Shown here one piece after another: positions 35,870-48,667 of a stretch of 64,000 nucleotides of DNA; position 1 is the first letter of the stretch; every line of letters begins with the position of its first letter. The notes below the pieces were generated by a model. It did not search any database, had not been told where the DNA came from, and saw only the letters and a program-made list of their open reading frames with translations. Source of the stretch: Obelidium mucronatum (lineage: Eukaryota > Chytridiomycota > Chytridiomycetes > Chytridiales > Chytriomycetaceae). The stretch covers positions 124,001-188,000 of the forward strand of contig JAIVFH010000012.1 of the NCBI GenBank assembly GCA_025765595.1. Direction: 5' to 3'. The position numbers and the translations under genes are program-made.

Positions 35870-37575
35870 AAATTTCAAAGACCATTCATTCATCACGGAT
35901 TCCGTTCTCGGCAAGCGGCACGACTACTCCTGGAGAGCGCTAGACGCCCCTCCGGATACGTGATGAATGGGTGCAGAAATCGAGTACTCAAAAAGCTCTT
36001 GTGCAACTGGGCTGGTAATTAATTTGTGGACAATGTTATTCTTACGCGTCTTATTTGCATTTTTACTAACTATTGATTCTCTCTACCAGCTTTCGCGGCA
36101 CTGGGTTGGACATACACATCCACATGCGTGGTCGGGGCTGGTAACATACTTTATTTAATCTTTTCTGCGTTTTCTTAATTCCCATTCATCTGATACTAAA
36201 TTGCGCGTCTCTTTTCTGCTACAGCTCCGGCAGCTCTGGCCATAAACGTCTCAGACCTCTCCACTCATCACCCTGTTGCCAGTGTCACGACTACTCCTGG
36301 AGAGCGCTAACATTCCCTTCAACGGTGATGAGTGGGAGCAGCGTTGTAGCAAAAGTCTTGGCGGCACATGCGTGGTTAGGGCTGGTAAAATACTTTTCTT
36401 TAAACATTTTCGCGTTTCCTTTTATTCCCATTCATCTGATACTAAATTACGCGTCTCTTTTCTGCTACAGCTCCGGCAGCTCTGGCCATAAACGTCTCAG
36501 ACCTCTCCACTCATCACCCTGTTGCCAGTGTCACGACTACTCCTGGAGAGCGCTAACATTCCCTTCAACGGTGATGAGTGGGAGCAGACGTTGTAGCAAA
36601 AGTCTTGGCGGCACATGCGTGGTCGGGGCTGGTAACATACTTTTCTTTAAACATTTTCACGTTTCCTTTTATTCCCATTCATCTGATACTAAATTACGCG
36701 TCTCTTTTCTGCTACAGCTCCGGCAGCTCTGGCCATAAACGTCTCAGACCTCTCCACTCATCACCCTGTTGCCAGTGTCACGACTACTCCTGGAGAGCGC
36801 TAACATTCCCTTCAACGGTGATGAGTGGGAGCAGACGTTGTAGCAAAAGTCTTGGCGGCACATGCGTGGTCAGGGCTGGTAACATACTTTTCTTTAAACA
36901 TTTTCGCGTTTCTTTTATTCCCATTCATCTGATACTAAATTGCGCGTCTCTTTCTGCTACAGCTCCGGCAGCTCTGGCCATAAACGTCTCAGACCTCTCC
37001 ACTCATCACCCTGTTGCCAGTGTCACGACTACTCCTGGAGAGCGCTAACATTCCCTTCAACGGTGATGAGTGGGAGCAGACGTTGTAGCAAAAGTCTTGG
37101 CGGCACATGCGTGGTTAGGGCTGGTAACATACTTTTATTAAAACATTTTTTCTTCTACATTTTTTCTCGGCTAAAACGCGCTTTGTTTGACCACAGCTTA
37201 TCAGCTCTTAGGCCCATAGCATCCAAGACCCTCCCCACCCTCTTGCGCGACCAGTGCCTGGCCGTGCCACGACTACTCCTAGAGAGCGCTAGGTCATACC
37301 TCCCTGGCGGCAATGGTGGGAGCAGATGTTGTAGCAATTAGTGGGCTTCTCTTGGCGTGCCTGGAGCTGGTAAATCTTCTTATTCTTGCATCAGTCTCTT
37401 CATTATTCTCAGGCTAAAACGCGCATTTTTTAACCACAGCTTGCGGCTCTAGGCATAAACATCCGAAGACCTCTCCACTCATTCACGCGACCAGTCTCCG
37501 CCGTGCCACGACTACTCCTAGAGAGCGCTAGTCACGCCCGCTGGCGGCGATGAGTGGGAGCAGATGTTGTAGCAA
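35870..37575 (+). repeat. Tandem palindromic repeat array 1 (seven units)
   Basis: Seven copies of a core, CGACTACTCCTGGAGAGCGC (or CCTAGAG), start at 35931, 36288, 36534, 36781, 37026, 37270 and 37509. After a longer first step the period is about 239-247 bp. Each core is the top of an imperfect palindrome; in units 2-5 the outer arms are CCACTCATCACC and GGTGATGAGTGG. Units 6 and 7 have diverged arms resembling array 2. The sequence between palindromes begins CTGGTAAC and ends in a pyrimidine-rich CTACAG or CCACAG, like an intron. Frames across the array are by-products: one-base length differences between units rule out conserved coding. Confidence 0.85.
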
Positions 37576-37653
37576 TTAATAGGCTTTTGCCAGGAGGGCA
37601 TTGGGGAGTTTTTTTGGTTTTTGAAATACATAAACTTCATCAGACAGTCTTTC

Positions 37654-40600
37654 TTATCGCAGATTAAACTCGTTAGAAATCCACAGCGCCCATTCACACT
37701 CCCCATCCTCTTCCAGCACTGCAGCCACCACTTTCTTGGTTTTGTTCAACGCTCCCGCATTCCCAAACTTCATCATCGACACACACTGCAACAGTCCAAG
37801 TTCAGAAGCACCACTACCCGCCACATCCAAGCTCTTCAGTTGTTCTAGAGCCGCTTGTAGCCTCTTCTCGGTTTTCTTGAATCAAATAAAGCTTGGCCAA
37901 ACGCGTCAAAACAATCGCTTGGGAAGAAACGGTACGGCAGTTTGAAAGCGCCTGCATCAATGAGACAACCGATTGTTGCCACAGATTCGAGTCTGCATAA
38001 GCTTCCCCAAGTTCCTGCATACATACATTTTTTTTTTCAATATCAAAGCTTGCAATTAAAAATAACAAGCAAAAACAAACCTCCCACAACGAAACCGAAT
38101 CCGGTATACAAGTAATCGCATTCTTGTACGCACCAAACGCAGTCCCTTGCTCCCCCATCGCAAACAACGCCCGCGCCCCAACAGCATACCCCATCGCCAT
38201 CACCCTCTGATCCAAGCATTCCCCATCCGATCGCGCCGCTTCCGTCATTTCCAAAGCATTTTGAAAGATCCCCATGGCTGCCTCTTTGTTCCCTTGAGCA
38301 AACTGGGCAAGACCGCGAATTATACTGGAATCGGCGGCGAGCAGATTCGACCAGGATATATCAAGTGCAGTGGATCCCAATAGATTTGCAGCGTTGGTAC
38401 ACACAGCTTCTGTTACTGTAGTGGATGCGTCTACTTTATCTTGATCTGATAACTTGTCAACATCTTCCATAGTTCGAGCGTGTAACCCAACCCCTAACGA
38501 GAGCCACATGCGCGGATCCGATGGATTGCTGTGAACAGCAGGAGTGGAAGCATGAGAGTGCTGATTTTGTTAACTTCCTTTGTTGTTTCTTGGTGCAACA
38601 GCAGAACTGGAGGTCGCGTCAACAAGGCATGTCCAAGTGTTTTTTGAATAGACGCAAGTTCAGGGCTTGAAATTGAAGATGACGATGTACCCGTTTGAGA
38701 ATGTTGAAGTAATGAAGCTGATTTCGCCACAGTCACCAGGGATTCTTGAATTTCTGGAGCATACCTTTTTGAGAAAAAAAAAAAAAAAAGAAAACAGGAA
38801 AGGATATAAGCACACAATAAAACAGAACAACGATCAACATACAAAAATACATTTTTTACCTCGAAATATTTTCAGCTAGCAGCAACCAATTCGTAGCCTT
38901 CCAAGGCGCCTGATGAATACTTCTCGCCAAAAACCCTCTACTCAATTTACTACCTCCTTGCAACAAGAAATACCGACTCAACAGCATGTTCTTGTCTGCT
39001 TCTAAGCCCACCAATCATCATTGTATCTGGTTTCTCCTTGATCAACTCTGCCGCTGCTTCCTGTGCAAGCTCATCATTCTGCGAAACAATACCCAAGGCC
39101 AGTAGAGACATCAACGCTTGCGGGAAAGAAACACCCCGCTGAAGGCTAAAAAACATGTTTCTTCTGGTTAGAAATCAGAACTGTCGAATTCGGGGAATGA
39201 GATCCTCTTACCACGCCAACAACTGCTCCTTCGCCAAACCCAAATGAACATCCGCACCCAAAGCAAACAACACTTGACTCAACAAAAGCCCCACATTATT
39301 CTGCAATGAAACATCCGGTGCCTCCATCCCCGACAGAATATTCAACGCCTCTTGAAACAAGGTCAAACTCTCTTCATACCGTTCCTCGAAAAAGAGTGCC
39401 AAACCAAACCCAACTCTCGTCAGCACCGTATCCCCGCCACCACCACCCACCTCAGTAACCTGCCGAAACTCCTTATACACTTCAATCGACTCTCCATACA
39501 TCCCAGCCGAACACAACGCGCGCGCATAATTCGCCAAACATTGCTCCAACTCCTCCTTTCCACCCCTCCTTCCCTGCTTCCGACAAATTTCAACAGCCTT
39601 CCCAAACGCTGCCACAGCCTCCCCAAACACTCCTTGCTTCTCCCGCAACAACCCCAACAACGTGAACCCAGCCGCATCATTTGCAGACGCTTCACAGAAT
39701 TTTATCATGCTAAACACGGGGACTGCTAATACACTTGAATCTTGCTCCAACAATGCCTTGAAGGAGAAAGAGGACGTGTGTTTTTGGTATTCAGAGTACG
39801 CGTATGAATACCCGATTTCCAGGTTTTGCCCCTGAGATAGGTCGTTTGCGTGATCAAATAAATCAAGAGCTGTAGCAGCGGTGGGTTCCTTGTTTCCATG
39901 TTGGGTGCTGGCGGCTGCGGCGGTGCTTTGGTTTATCAACGCCTGTCCGTACCAACTGAGACAAGTTTCAGGATCAATCAGTTGCGCGCGATGGAAGCAT
40001 TGTTTCGCCAAATCAAAGTCTCCGTTAAAGTAATAAAAGTAACCCAAGTTTGTCCATGCCTCGACATTCTAAAAAAAAAAAAAAAAATTCAAGTTATGAG
40101 ATATATTTACGTTAGTGTTTGCACGGTTGCGTGATTTGCATGAAGGGAGGGGGTATCTTTCTTTTTTTTTTTTTTTTACCTTCTCATTCAACTCCACAGC
40201 CTTAACAAACGCATGCTGTGCAACCTTCAAATTCACATGAAACACCACACACCCCAACGAATTCCACAACTCTTGATTCTCGGGATCCAAATGCAAAGCT
40301 TTCCATAAACTCGCCAAACTGCATTTCAAGTGTTTCTCTTGTTTAGTCACGTTGTACAGGTAGTGATACGCCATGGCAAGGTCGTGCAGGTACGCTGGTT
40401 TCAGGGTTTGGAAGGCAGCGGCGGCGGAGTTGCTGCTATGGTTGCTGCATATGTGGATCGCGATTTTGTAGGCTGCGATCGCGAGGTCAAGTGCTCGAGT
40501 GTAGATTTTCACGCTGTCATCGTTGGTTTCGCTTTCCTCCGTGTCGTCGCCGTTGACTTCACACCCTAGAACCCTGAGTCCATTTTCAAGAACCCCCAAA

Positions 40601-43571
40601 TCCACCAATTCGGCAACATGTCGCGACTTGAACACATAAAACGACATTGCAACGTCTCCCAAAATCTTGAAAATGCTTTGGTATTGAGTACTCAAGGTTA
40701 CAACTGTGATGCAGGCGTCCAAGGCTGTGTTCAACTGGTCTATGCAGATTCCAAAAGAACCCAAGGAGAAGGATTCGCGCGCCGCGTATAGGTTGCATTC
40801 GGCCATGCTTTTCAAACATGGGACTAGGAATCCTGACATGTCTCCTCCGGATTCTCCTACTTCTTTGTTGTTGTTGAGAATGAACTCCTTGACGGATTTA
40901 AAGTCGGTGTTGGCGTCATTGAAGAGTCCCAGTTTGAATTTGATTTGTGCGCTTTGGTAGACGGAGAAAATACTCGCTGGGTTCAGTTCATGTGCTCTTG
41001 TGAAGGCTTTCAATGCAGCCATGTATTTCCCTTCCTCACTGTATGCTTCTCCGAGTCCTTCCCAGGAGGAAACGCTTTGCGTGTCGAGACGCAGAGATGA
41101 TTGGAAATATGTTATGGAATCAGGGTATTCCTTGTTTTTCTGGGGAAAAAAACGTTTTACACGACGCTTTCAATCGCAACACACATTACTTACCAAACTA
41201 ATAAATCCGAGATACCTCCAAACAACAGCCGACCGAGAATTCAAACTCGCAAACTCCAACAACGCAGTTTTCGCAGCCTCAACACCCCCTTCCCCCTCCT
41301 CTTCTTCCTCCTGTAAATAAAGCTTCACAAGCTCGATGACAGCTTCTGCATCCGTCGCGTCCACCTCCAACGCTTTTTGGAAACATTTTTTGGCGCGGTC
41401 TCGGTTCTGGTCTACACTCAGACAGAATAGACCAATCGCCGTGAAGGAACCAGGGGTGCGTGGGTCTTGTTTAACGGATTTGAGAAAGTAGGTGTATGCA
41501 GTGACTCTTGATTCTCCTGTATATGAATAAAGTTAAAAGTGAGTACAACCCACAAAACAGGTTTTTTTTTAAAAAAAAAAAAAAAAAGAGCAATACCTCC
41601 AATCGCCCACAATACTTTCCCAACCCTGTAGTTATGTACCGCGCAATCATTCAATTCCAAAGCACTTTGAAGTAATCTCAAGCAATCCTCTAAACTGTCG
41701 CCGCTGCCGTCACTGCCACTATTAGCAGTAGCATCAAACATTTGAAATTTAATCCATCCTATATCGCTAATCGCAGAATCATTGGTCGCATCCAACTCAA
41801 CGACTTTATAAAGACGTTCAAGCGCTTCCTGATACTTTTGTACAATAAAGTACGCGTTCGAGAGACCAAGCAGAGCCGCAATGTTTTCTGGTTCGCGATC
41901 AATAATTCTCGAATACAGCGCTACAGCGTCCTGATGGAATTTAGACCCGATTTTGCAGTATGCTTGCGCAAGCGTCATTTCAATTGATTGAGAAACTCTA
42001 AAAAAAAGTGCAGCAAAGTATAGTTTAGAACCAATATGACTTCAATGACACTTTCACACCTGTCCAATACAATCCCATAATCAGATTGAAACTGCGCCAC
42101 AACAACCAACGCTTTTTTGGAAACTCCAATACACGACTCGTAGTCTTTTGATTCGTGGAGCATCGTGGATAGGATGTGGCTTGCGAATACAGATTGGTTT
42201 TTCAATTCGAAACTCTCCTGTTATATAAAAAATTAGTAAGAGAGAGAAAAAAGAATACACCGCATTACGACGATAGGTAGTTGAAGCAGAGTATGAATCC
42301 CGCCTACGGCGCCATTTTGGCAATAGGAAGTACCCTCACATTCAAATCATCCAAAGCTTCATCAACAGTAAACTCTTCCTCCGTTCGCCACTTGACATAT
42401 CCAGACGCAGCAAGCCCAGCAGCTTTATACGGAAACAACCGTGATACAGATTCCATGAGTTGCAAGTCATACTCAGACGACCCGCAATCAGTTGAATTCA
42501 ACAAGAATTCAAAAGCGACAATCAAACTGGCTTCTTCACCATCCCCAGGTACGACAAAGTTTGAATCAGAATCGCTTGTGTCATCCAGAATTCTTTCCGC
42601 CAATTTCTTGATATTTGACGCCATCACGCTTTTTTCTTGTGGGTTTGCAATGTGTTTGATTTTCTTGTTCAAGAATATAAGCAATTTCCCACGAATAGAT
42701 GATGATAAAGAGTCAATGCTGCTGCTGGTTTCATTGGTTTCTTTTTGGGTATCAAGAAGGGTCAAAAGCTGAGAGTAATACTGATCCAGACGCGATACCA
42801 GCACAATTTCAGATTCCACGATCCTTCTTGTGGTGTTTAGATCGGCTGCACCCAGTCTACGACGACGAAGTTCTACTTGACTGAAGATTGAAGAAAGCAA
42901 ACAACAAGTCAATGAACACAGTCATACTACGGCTTTTTGACTCTTCAAAAAAGAAAAGACGCGCACCGTTCAAACGTCTCTGCATCATGTGTTTCCTGAG
43001 CATGAATCAGTTTCTGCAACAGATGAATCTGAGGAGACTCGACAGATGATGCATCCACCGACTTCAAGTGCAATGCGAATTCATCCACGATAGCCTCCGA
43101 GTACTCCTTTGCCGCTGGATCCAGCACAAACACAGCGACCTCGCCCCACACGGCCAGCAGCTCGCTCCAGTCCTCCTCGGCCTCCAGGATCGCGGCCAGC
43201 CGCGCCGTGGCCTGGATGTACTTTTTCGCATCCATCTCGTGGCTTGCGAAGACGCGCCGCAGCCCCCGCAGCGCGTCGCTGAGGCCGTCGGGCTTGTCGT
43301 CGAGCAGCGCGGCGAGGCCCAGCCACGGCTGCGCGCTCGCAGGGTTCAACTCGGCCGCGCGCCGCAGGTGAGTCACGGCGGCGCCCGGCTGCGCGGCGTC
43401 GGCCGCCGCGCGCGCGAACACAAGCAGCGCGTTGAACCGCAGCCCGGCTGCGACCGCGGCGCCGTCCGCGTCAAACACACTGCGGCTGAGTCGCTGCGCA
43501 TCGGCGTGCGCGCCCGCCTTCGAGGCCGCGAGCGCTGCTTTGAGCGCGGCCTTGGCGGAGGCGTCGTCCAT
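37654..43571 (-). CDS. SKI3: Ski3-like TPR protein of the Ski complex
   Basis: A long multi-exon gene starting MDDASAKAALKAALAASKAG and ending EWALWISNEFNLR. Exons are dense in TPR-type helices, for example HLRRAAELNPASAQPWLGLA, RLYKVVELDATNDSAISDIG, ALHLDPENQELWNSLG and YGQALINQS. Size (about 1,500 aa), continuous TPR organisation and N-terminal layout fit Ski3/TTC37, the scaffold that feeds RNA from the Ski2 helicase to the cytoplasmic exosome. The last 68 codons lie one base out of frame near 37,857 (RLAKLYLIQENREE then LQAALEQLKS), so one base in a GG pair appears extra. Exon 1 is GC-rich, unlike the rest. Several introns carry A/T runs of 15-19 bases. Exact exon ends were not all resolved. 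Confidence 0.75.
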
Positions 43572-44361
43572 TTCTTTTCTTGATTAATTTATTTGTTAAG
43601 AAATCTTTTTAATTTTTGTTTATTTCAGTACTTTTATTTCAGTAGTAAACAAGAGAATCCTCAACAGCCAAGAATCTATAAAGACTCGCGTTATTAAAAG
43701 CATTTGCTATAGCTCTTAAAATATATGCCAAGAATTCATAAAATAGGCCTATATCAACTACCTAAATTGAAAATATGGCAGGCGTTTGTCTTGAAGCCAG
43801 CGGCATTCTCCAATAAACGCGTCGAATACGTGTTGGGATCTTTGTGGGATAAGGTGTTACAGTTTATAAACACGACGCAAAAATAAAAGGCTGTCTTGGG
43901 TGAATCGCTGATTCTCAGCATCAAGCTCTAAGGGCCACCTCAAAGTGGATGTCAGAGCTTGATTCAAAATCTGCCTCAAAAGAACAGCGGCAAAGCTCTA
44001 AGGGCCACGCGATATGGATGTCAGAGTTTGACTCAAAGTATGAAGCAAAAATATGGGGGGGTTTGGAAAGAAGGGCCTGGTTAAAGGATGTCCTCGCTGA
44101 TTCTCAGCATCAAACTCTAAGGGCCACCTCAAAGTGGATGTCAGAGCTTGACTCCAAACCTGCCTCAACTGCAAAAGAAGGGCCTGATTAAAGGATGTCC
44201 TCGCTGATTCTCAGCATCAAACTCTAAGGGCCACCGTAAGTGGATGTCAGAGCTTGACTCGCAGAATGAAGCAAAACCGAACGAACTGGGAAAAGTGGGA
44301 AGGGAGGTTGGACTTCCCTTTTTTTTGTGTTTATTTTTAAAACATTTGAGGTACATTCTTC

Positions 44362-44394
<33 letters not shown>

Positions 44395-44402
44395 CAATTT
44401 AT
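43572..44402. repeat. Intergenic region with four small hairpin repeats
   Basis: Between the Ski3 start and the carrier 3' end there are four copies of a 40-bp hairpin at about 43,923, 43,994, 44,111 and 44,218. In copy 1 the arms TCAAGCTCT and AGAGCTTGA pair perfectly, CCAC pairs with GTGG, and AAGGG faces ATGTC in an internal loop. Before copies 1, 3 and 4 lies a second perfect hairpin, GCTGATTCTCAGC. The remaining sequence is AT-rich without a gene. Confidence 0.7.
44364..44394. repeat. 31-base T run after the carrier gene
   Basis: On the minus strand this is A31 just after the carrier stop codon and an ATAAATTG sequence. It is an encoded A tract beside a poly(A)-signal-like site. The gene has introns, so it is not a processed copy. 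Confidence 0.8.
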
Positions 44403-45684
44403 TCAAAAATCCAACACTACTTTCATGTACTCGTATACGTAGAACGAGACTAGAAAAAAAAAAGAGAAGTCAGATTAAAATTGAAAAAGAAACAAAAAAA
44501 AGGTTGACGAAGAAAAGTACTCACCCGCATGCATCGGAACCACCTTCATAAACCCAATCGACAAACCCACAAAGAACCCACGGAACCCACGTTTCCGATA
44601 AATGAACCGCGTCATCTCAAGCGTCGAAGGAAATTTTTTCACTCCATTGCTACTGGTACCACTACCACCATTCAAAGACTCAATCTTGCCTGCAATCTGC
44701 ATATGCCTTCGAATCACCTCAAACGGATAACTTGCCGTCTGCGCAATCAACCCACTAAGCCCACCTACAGTCAACTGCGCCCACCACGTAAGCTGCCGAG
44801 ACTTTCCATCTTCATCTAGAGAACCTTGTCGATGTTTTGTGGATCCATACGTCCACCATCCGTCCTGATCTACAGCCCAGCTCTTGAGACTCTCATAACA
44901 CATGAATGAAACTCCTGCATACGGAATCATGCCATAGGTTGTTGGAACAAAGCCTCTGTAAAAGTTTGCGATTCCTCCAAGCGTTTTTGAGTGTTGGGAG
45001 AGCGGGTTCGCTTCATGATAAATCATCCTCGCTGTTTCTATTAATCCAGGAGAAGAATTACTGAGCGGTAGCTTTCCAGAAACAGTCGTTTGCGTCGTTG
45101 CCGTCGGCGTTGGCATTCGGATTTCATAGGCTAATCGAGTTCGAAGCAGATCCAAAGGGTATGACACAAAGAGAGAGGAAACTCCTGCCAGACTTCCCGC
45201 CAGCGTTCGCCGGAAGGCTGTTTCGTCTTCTTTGCGGGGCATGATCCAGTCCTTGTATTGCTCATAACTCATGAATTTGATGGCTGCGTATGGGAAAATT
45301 CGTAATAGTGTTGCAGAGTGGCCTTGGAAGAGGCCTTTGACGCCATAGACTCCGTGGATGTCTCTGATTGCTCGAAATACGCCAAAGAAGGATCCTTTGG
45401 AAAGAAGATGTCAGTAAGAACTCTCTTTTTTTTTCCTTGCAATCACACACAAAAACGAACGACAACATACCCGAGTACTTGATATACCGCGGATTGTCTG
45501 TTTGGAATAGAATCTTTACACGATCCATGGGTGCAATCACAGTCTTTGCAGCACAGCCTGCGATGCCGCCTCCCAACAGACTCTTAAGCACATAGGATGT
45601 TGTCCGTTTCCCACTACTCTTTCGATGGTTTTCTATTGTCGGTGCATCTGGACTTTTGACTGTCGTTGATGAATCGGAAGCCAT
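44403..45684 (-). CDS. Mitochondrial carrier, Leu5/SLC25A16-like
   Basis: Three exons: 45684 to about 45472, about 45395-44525, and 44449-44403, ending VSFYVYEYMKVVLDF. Three carrier repeats show Px[D/E]xx[K/R] motifs: PMDRVK, PLDLLR and PFEVIR. The stretch GLFQGHSATLLRIFPYAAIK with MDRVKILFQT is typical of the Leu5/SLC25A16/SLC25A42 group, linked to coenzyme A uptake into mitochondria. The product should lie in the inner membrane. Insertions between helices (TPTATTQTTVSG and a Ser/Gly-rich loop) make it somewhat longer than animal members. The start is followed by an unstructured 30-residue tail. Confidence 0.85.
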
Positions 45685-46071
45685 TTGTCACTCGTGGGAT
45701 TTCGGGATGGAAAATATCGGAATGGGAGACAAACAAAGGAGCTCACACAAACAAAGGGGAAACTGTTTTTTTTCTATTCCAACACGAACAACCAGCATCT
45801 AGAAGCCGATCAACTTCAAAAAGAGAAGAGCTTCTACATTGCGCTTCCATCGTAAGTGTTGTATTTTCTTTTTTAAATTCTCATCCCCCAGTTGGGATTT
45901 CCACGATTGTCACTTTGAGAGAGAAAAGCGATCCCCCTCCTTCTTCTTCTTCTTTTTTAAAAAACGCACCTTGCAGATTCTCAGTTCTAGAACCATCAGC
46001 AAAACGCGCTTCCAGCTTCCATCGCCTTCGCTGAAAAGAAGGCCTTCTTGAACTTTCGCCGATCCGACTCG

Positions 46072-48317
46072 ATGGACCACGCGCCGCCGTACGCCGTGAC
46101 GCACCTGCAGCTGCACGACGACATTGCGCCGTTCGGCCACGCGCCGCCGCCGCCGCCGCCGCACAGCCACCCCCACACGCACAGCCACAGCCACCCCCAC
46201 AGCAGCCACGCGCTGCTCGGCGTCGACGACTACGCCGCGCCCGACGCCGGCGGCGGCTACTACGGCTACTACGCGGACTTCCCGCACGGCGCGCAAGCCC
46301 ACGGCCAAGCCCACAAGAAAGCCGCCAAGCCGCACGCGCCGGCGAAGCGCCCGCTGCGCCCCGCCCCGCCGCAGTTTCCCGTGTCGGCGCCGAGCGCGGC
46401 GTCGTCCCACGTGCGCACGCTGCCTGCCAAGGCGACAAACGCGTCCGCAACAAGCGGCAGTGGCGGCGCGGCGCAAGGCTTCGGCGCCGTGGCGAACCAG
46501 AGCGCGTTCATCAACAAACTGTACACTATGCTGGAAGAAGCGGATCCGGCATTGATTTCGTGGGATCATACCGGCACGTTTTTCATTGTCAAGAATACAA
46601 CGGGTTTAGTTCCTTTTTCTTTTGGTTTATTTTTTATCTTTTAACTTTACCCAATCATCAACAGATTTCTCAAAGACTGTTCTCCCGCTCTACTTTAAAC
46701 ACAACAACGTAAAAACATCTTTACACGCACCATCATCTCTGTCCCACAAAATTTAACACATATTTTCTATTATACATAGTTTGCCAGTTTTGTTCGTCAA
46801 CTCAACATGTACGGATTCCACAAAATCAATGACTCCTTCTTCAAACTAAACAACACGTGTTCTGAAGTATGGGAATTCAAGGTTTGTTGTATAATTGGAG
46901 AATCCTATTTTTTTTCATACATCTGACGTCACCAATTCTAAAAAAAAAAAAACCATCATTTCTTAGCACCACGACTTCCGCCGCGGAGAATTCGCTCTCC
47001 TCTCAAACATCAAACGGAAAGCACCCAAATCAAACTCCTCCTCCTCTTCCAATACCGGTGGAACAGGTCTCCCGAAAGCATCTCTTGTCAAACAACAACA
47101 CCAATACCAGCTCCAACAACAACAGCAGTTACTTCAACAGCAGCAACAGCAACTACAGCAAGGATACCCCCACGCAGCCGGAGGAGCAGGAGGATCAAGC
47201 ATCGCATCAAGCCCGCTGTGTATGATGACAACACCCGGTGGATTAGATCCTACATCTAGTGGTAGTCGTGTTGGAGGTGGTGGGGGTGGAATTAAGATGG
47301 ATAGCTGTGGGGATTTGAACGCGTTTTACTCTGGCAGCGGTGGTGGTAACACAAATGCTCCCACAATGATGATAAAGGATGACCGAGTAGATGAACTTGT
47401 ATCCCGGGTGTATGATTTGGAAGGGAAACTGTTGAGTATTTTTTTATTTATTTTCGTTATATCTAATTATTCTTTTATTGTTATTGACGTTTTCGCCCCC
47501 TTTTTCAGAGCTACCCTGTCGGAATCCTATGAGCTGGTTTGCAACCAGGCTTTGAGTTGTAAAAAGGAGCTGTCTGGATATAGTGATGTATGTAGCTATA
47601 GTAGTAGTGGTAAAAGAAAAAAATATAGGGAATTAACTTTTTTTCTTCTCAGGTGATGACACATGTCGTTTCATTGCTGGCGACAATGGCACAGAAAGAT
47701 GGTATTTAAGATCTCTTTTGTAAATGTAAAATTCATGGTTTTTTTTTTTTTTTTTTTTTCTAGAATCGGCGATTCAAGCGCAACTCAACAACCTCGCGAA
47801 AGCGTCACTAGAACACTTAAATAACTCTTCGGAAGATGACCATCATAGCAGCAGTGGATACAATACCAATCACCCACCCCGAAACTCCACCACTACTAGC
47901 ACTACTTCCGCTGCCGCCGCCGCCACTTCTACGACAACCATCAAGAAAAATAAGAGAAAGAGACAAAACTCGTCAGATGATGATTTGGATGCCGAGCTTG
48001 AAGAATCTGAAGATGGAGATGCATTCGATGGAGAAGAAGAGCACCACAACAACAACGCGGATGATTTCAAAGAAGAAGATGAAATCAAAGAGGAAGAAGA
48101 CAAAGAAGAAGAGGGAACAACCATTGAAGAGGAGGATGAGGATGATGATGATGACAATGTACCAATTGCAAAAACTAGTGTCAAGATCAACAGGAAAAAG
48201 TTGAACAGCCAGAATAACAGCAACAAGAAGGTGAAAGCAAATATTTTATCGCTCATGACACCGCCTATTGGGAATCCGACTTCAAAAGCAAAGAAAAGTC
48301 GCGTCACTGGAAAGTAG
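46072..48317 (+). CDS. Heat shock factor-type transcription factor
   Basis: The DNA-binding domain is spread over exons from 46072-46603, 46665-46708, 46780-46881 and 46967 onward. FINKLYTMLEEADPALISWD, DFSKTVLPLYFKHNN, FASFVRQLNMYGFHKI and HHDFRRG match HSF. It is preceded by a Pro/His-rich GC-rich leader and followed by a Gln-rich stretch, then coiled-coil segments (DELVSRVYDLEGKL, TLSESYELVCNQ) that would mediate trimerisation. The C-terminal 130 residues are highly acidic with Lys-rich patches. HSF proteins bind nGAAn arrays and activate stress genes. The start is the ATG at 46072. The exon join near 47432-47510 is less certain than the others. Confidence 0.85.
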
Positions 48318-48667
48318 CGATTTGAAACCGCCCCCATAAAAAAAAAAAAAAATAAAGAAGGACATTTACATTTATATAAGTTAGTTGTTCATTTATTGGG
48401 GTAAGGGGAAAACGAAAGTAAAATAACAAATCATCCAAATTGCATAGTATATAAGAATAGTTATGCATCGAATGACAAAAAAGAAAAAACAACAACAGCT
48501 CCACTCATCGTGTATACAAACCGCCCAACAAAAACATATCCATACAAGAAAGAAGAACGTCCAAAAGAAAGAAAAAAGAAGCTGTGGCAGGGGCAGACTT
48601 CCAAGAACAACCAACTAAAAAGCCAACCACCTGTTTTTTGAATTCGACACAACCTTTCACGTTCCTC

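Noticed and set aside
36276..37341. Overlapping frames of 70-156 codons within repeat array 1
   Set aside because: They recur with the repeat unit, cross intron-like spacers, and are broken by one-base differences between units.
44364..45684. Retrogene origin of the mitochondrial carrier, because of the encoded A31 after its stop
   Set aside because: The gene keeps introns, and no target duplication was recognised.
45910..46569. Long Arg/Ala-rich frame on the minus strand opposite the HSF leader
   Set aside because: It is the antisense of a GC-rich Pro/His/Ala coding exon. It has no domain, and the HSF exon explains the region.
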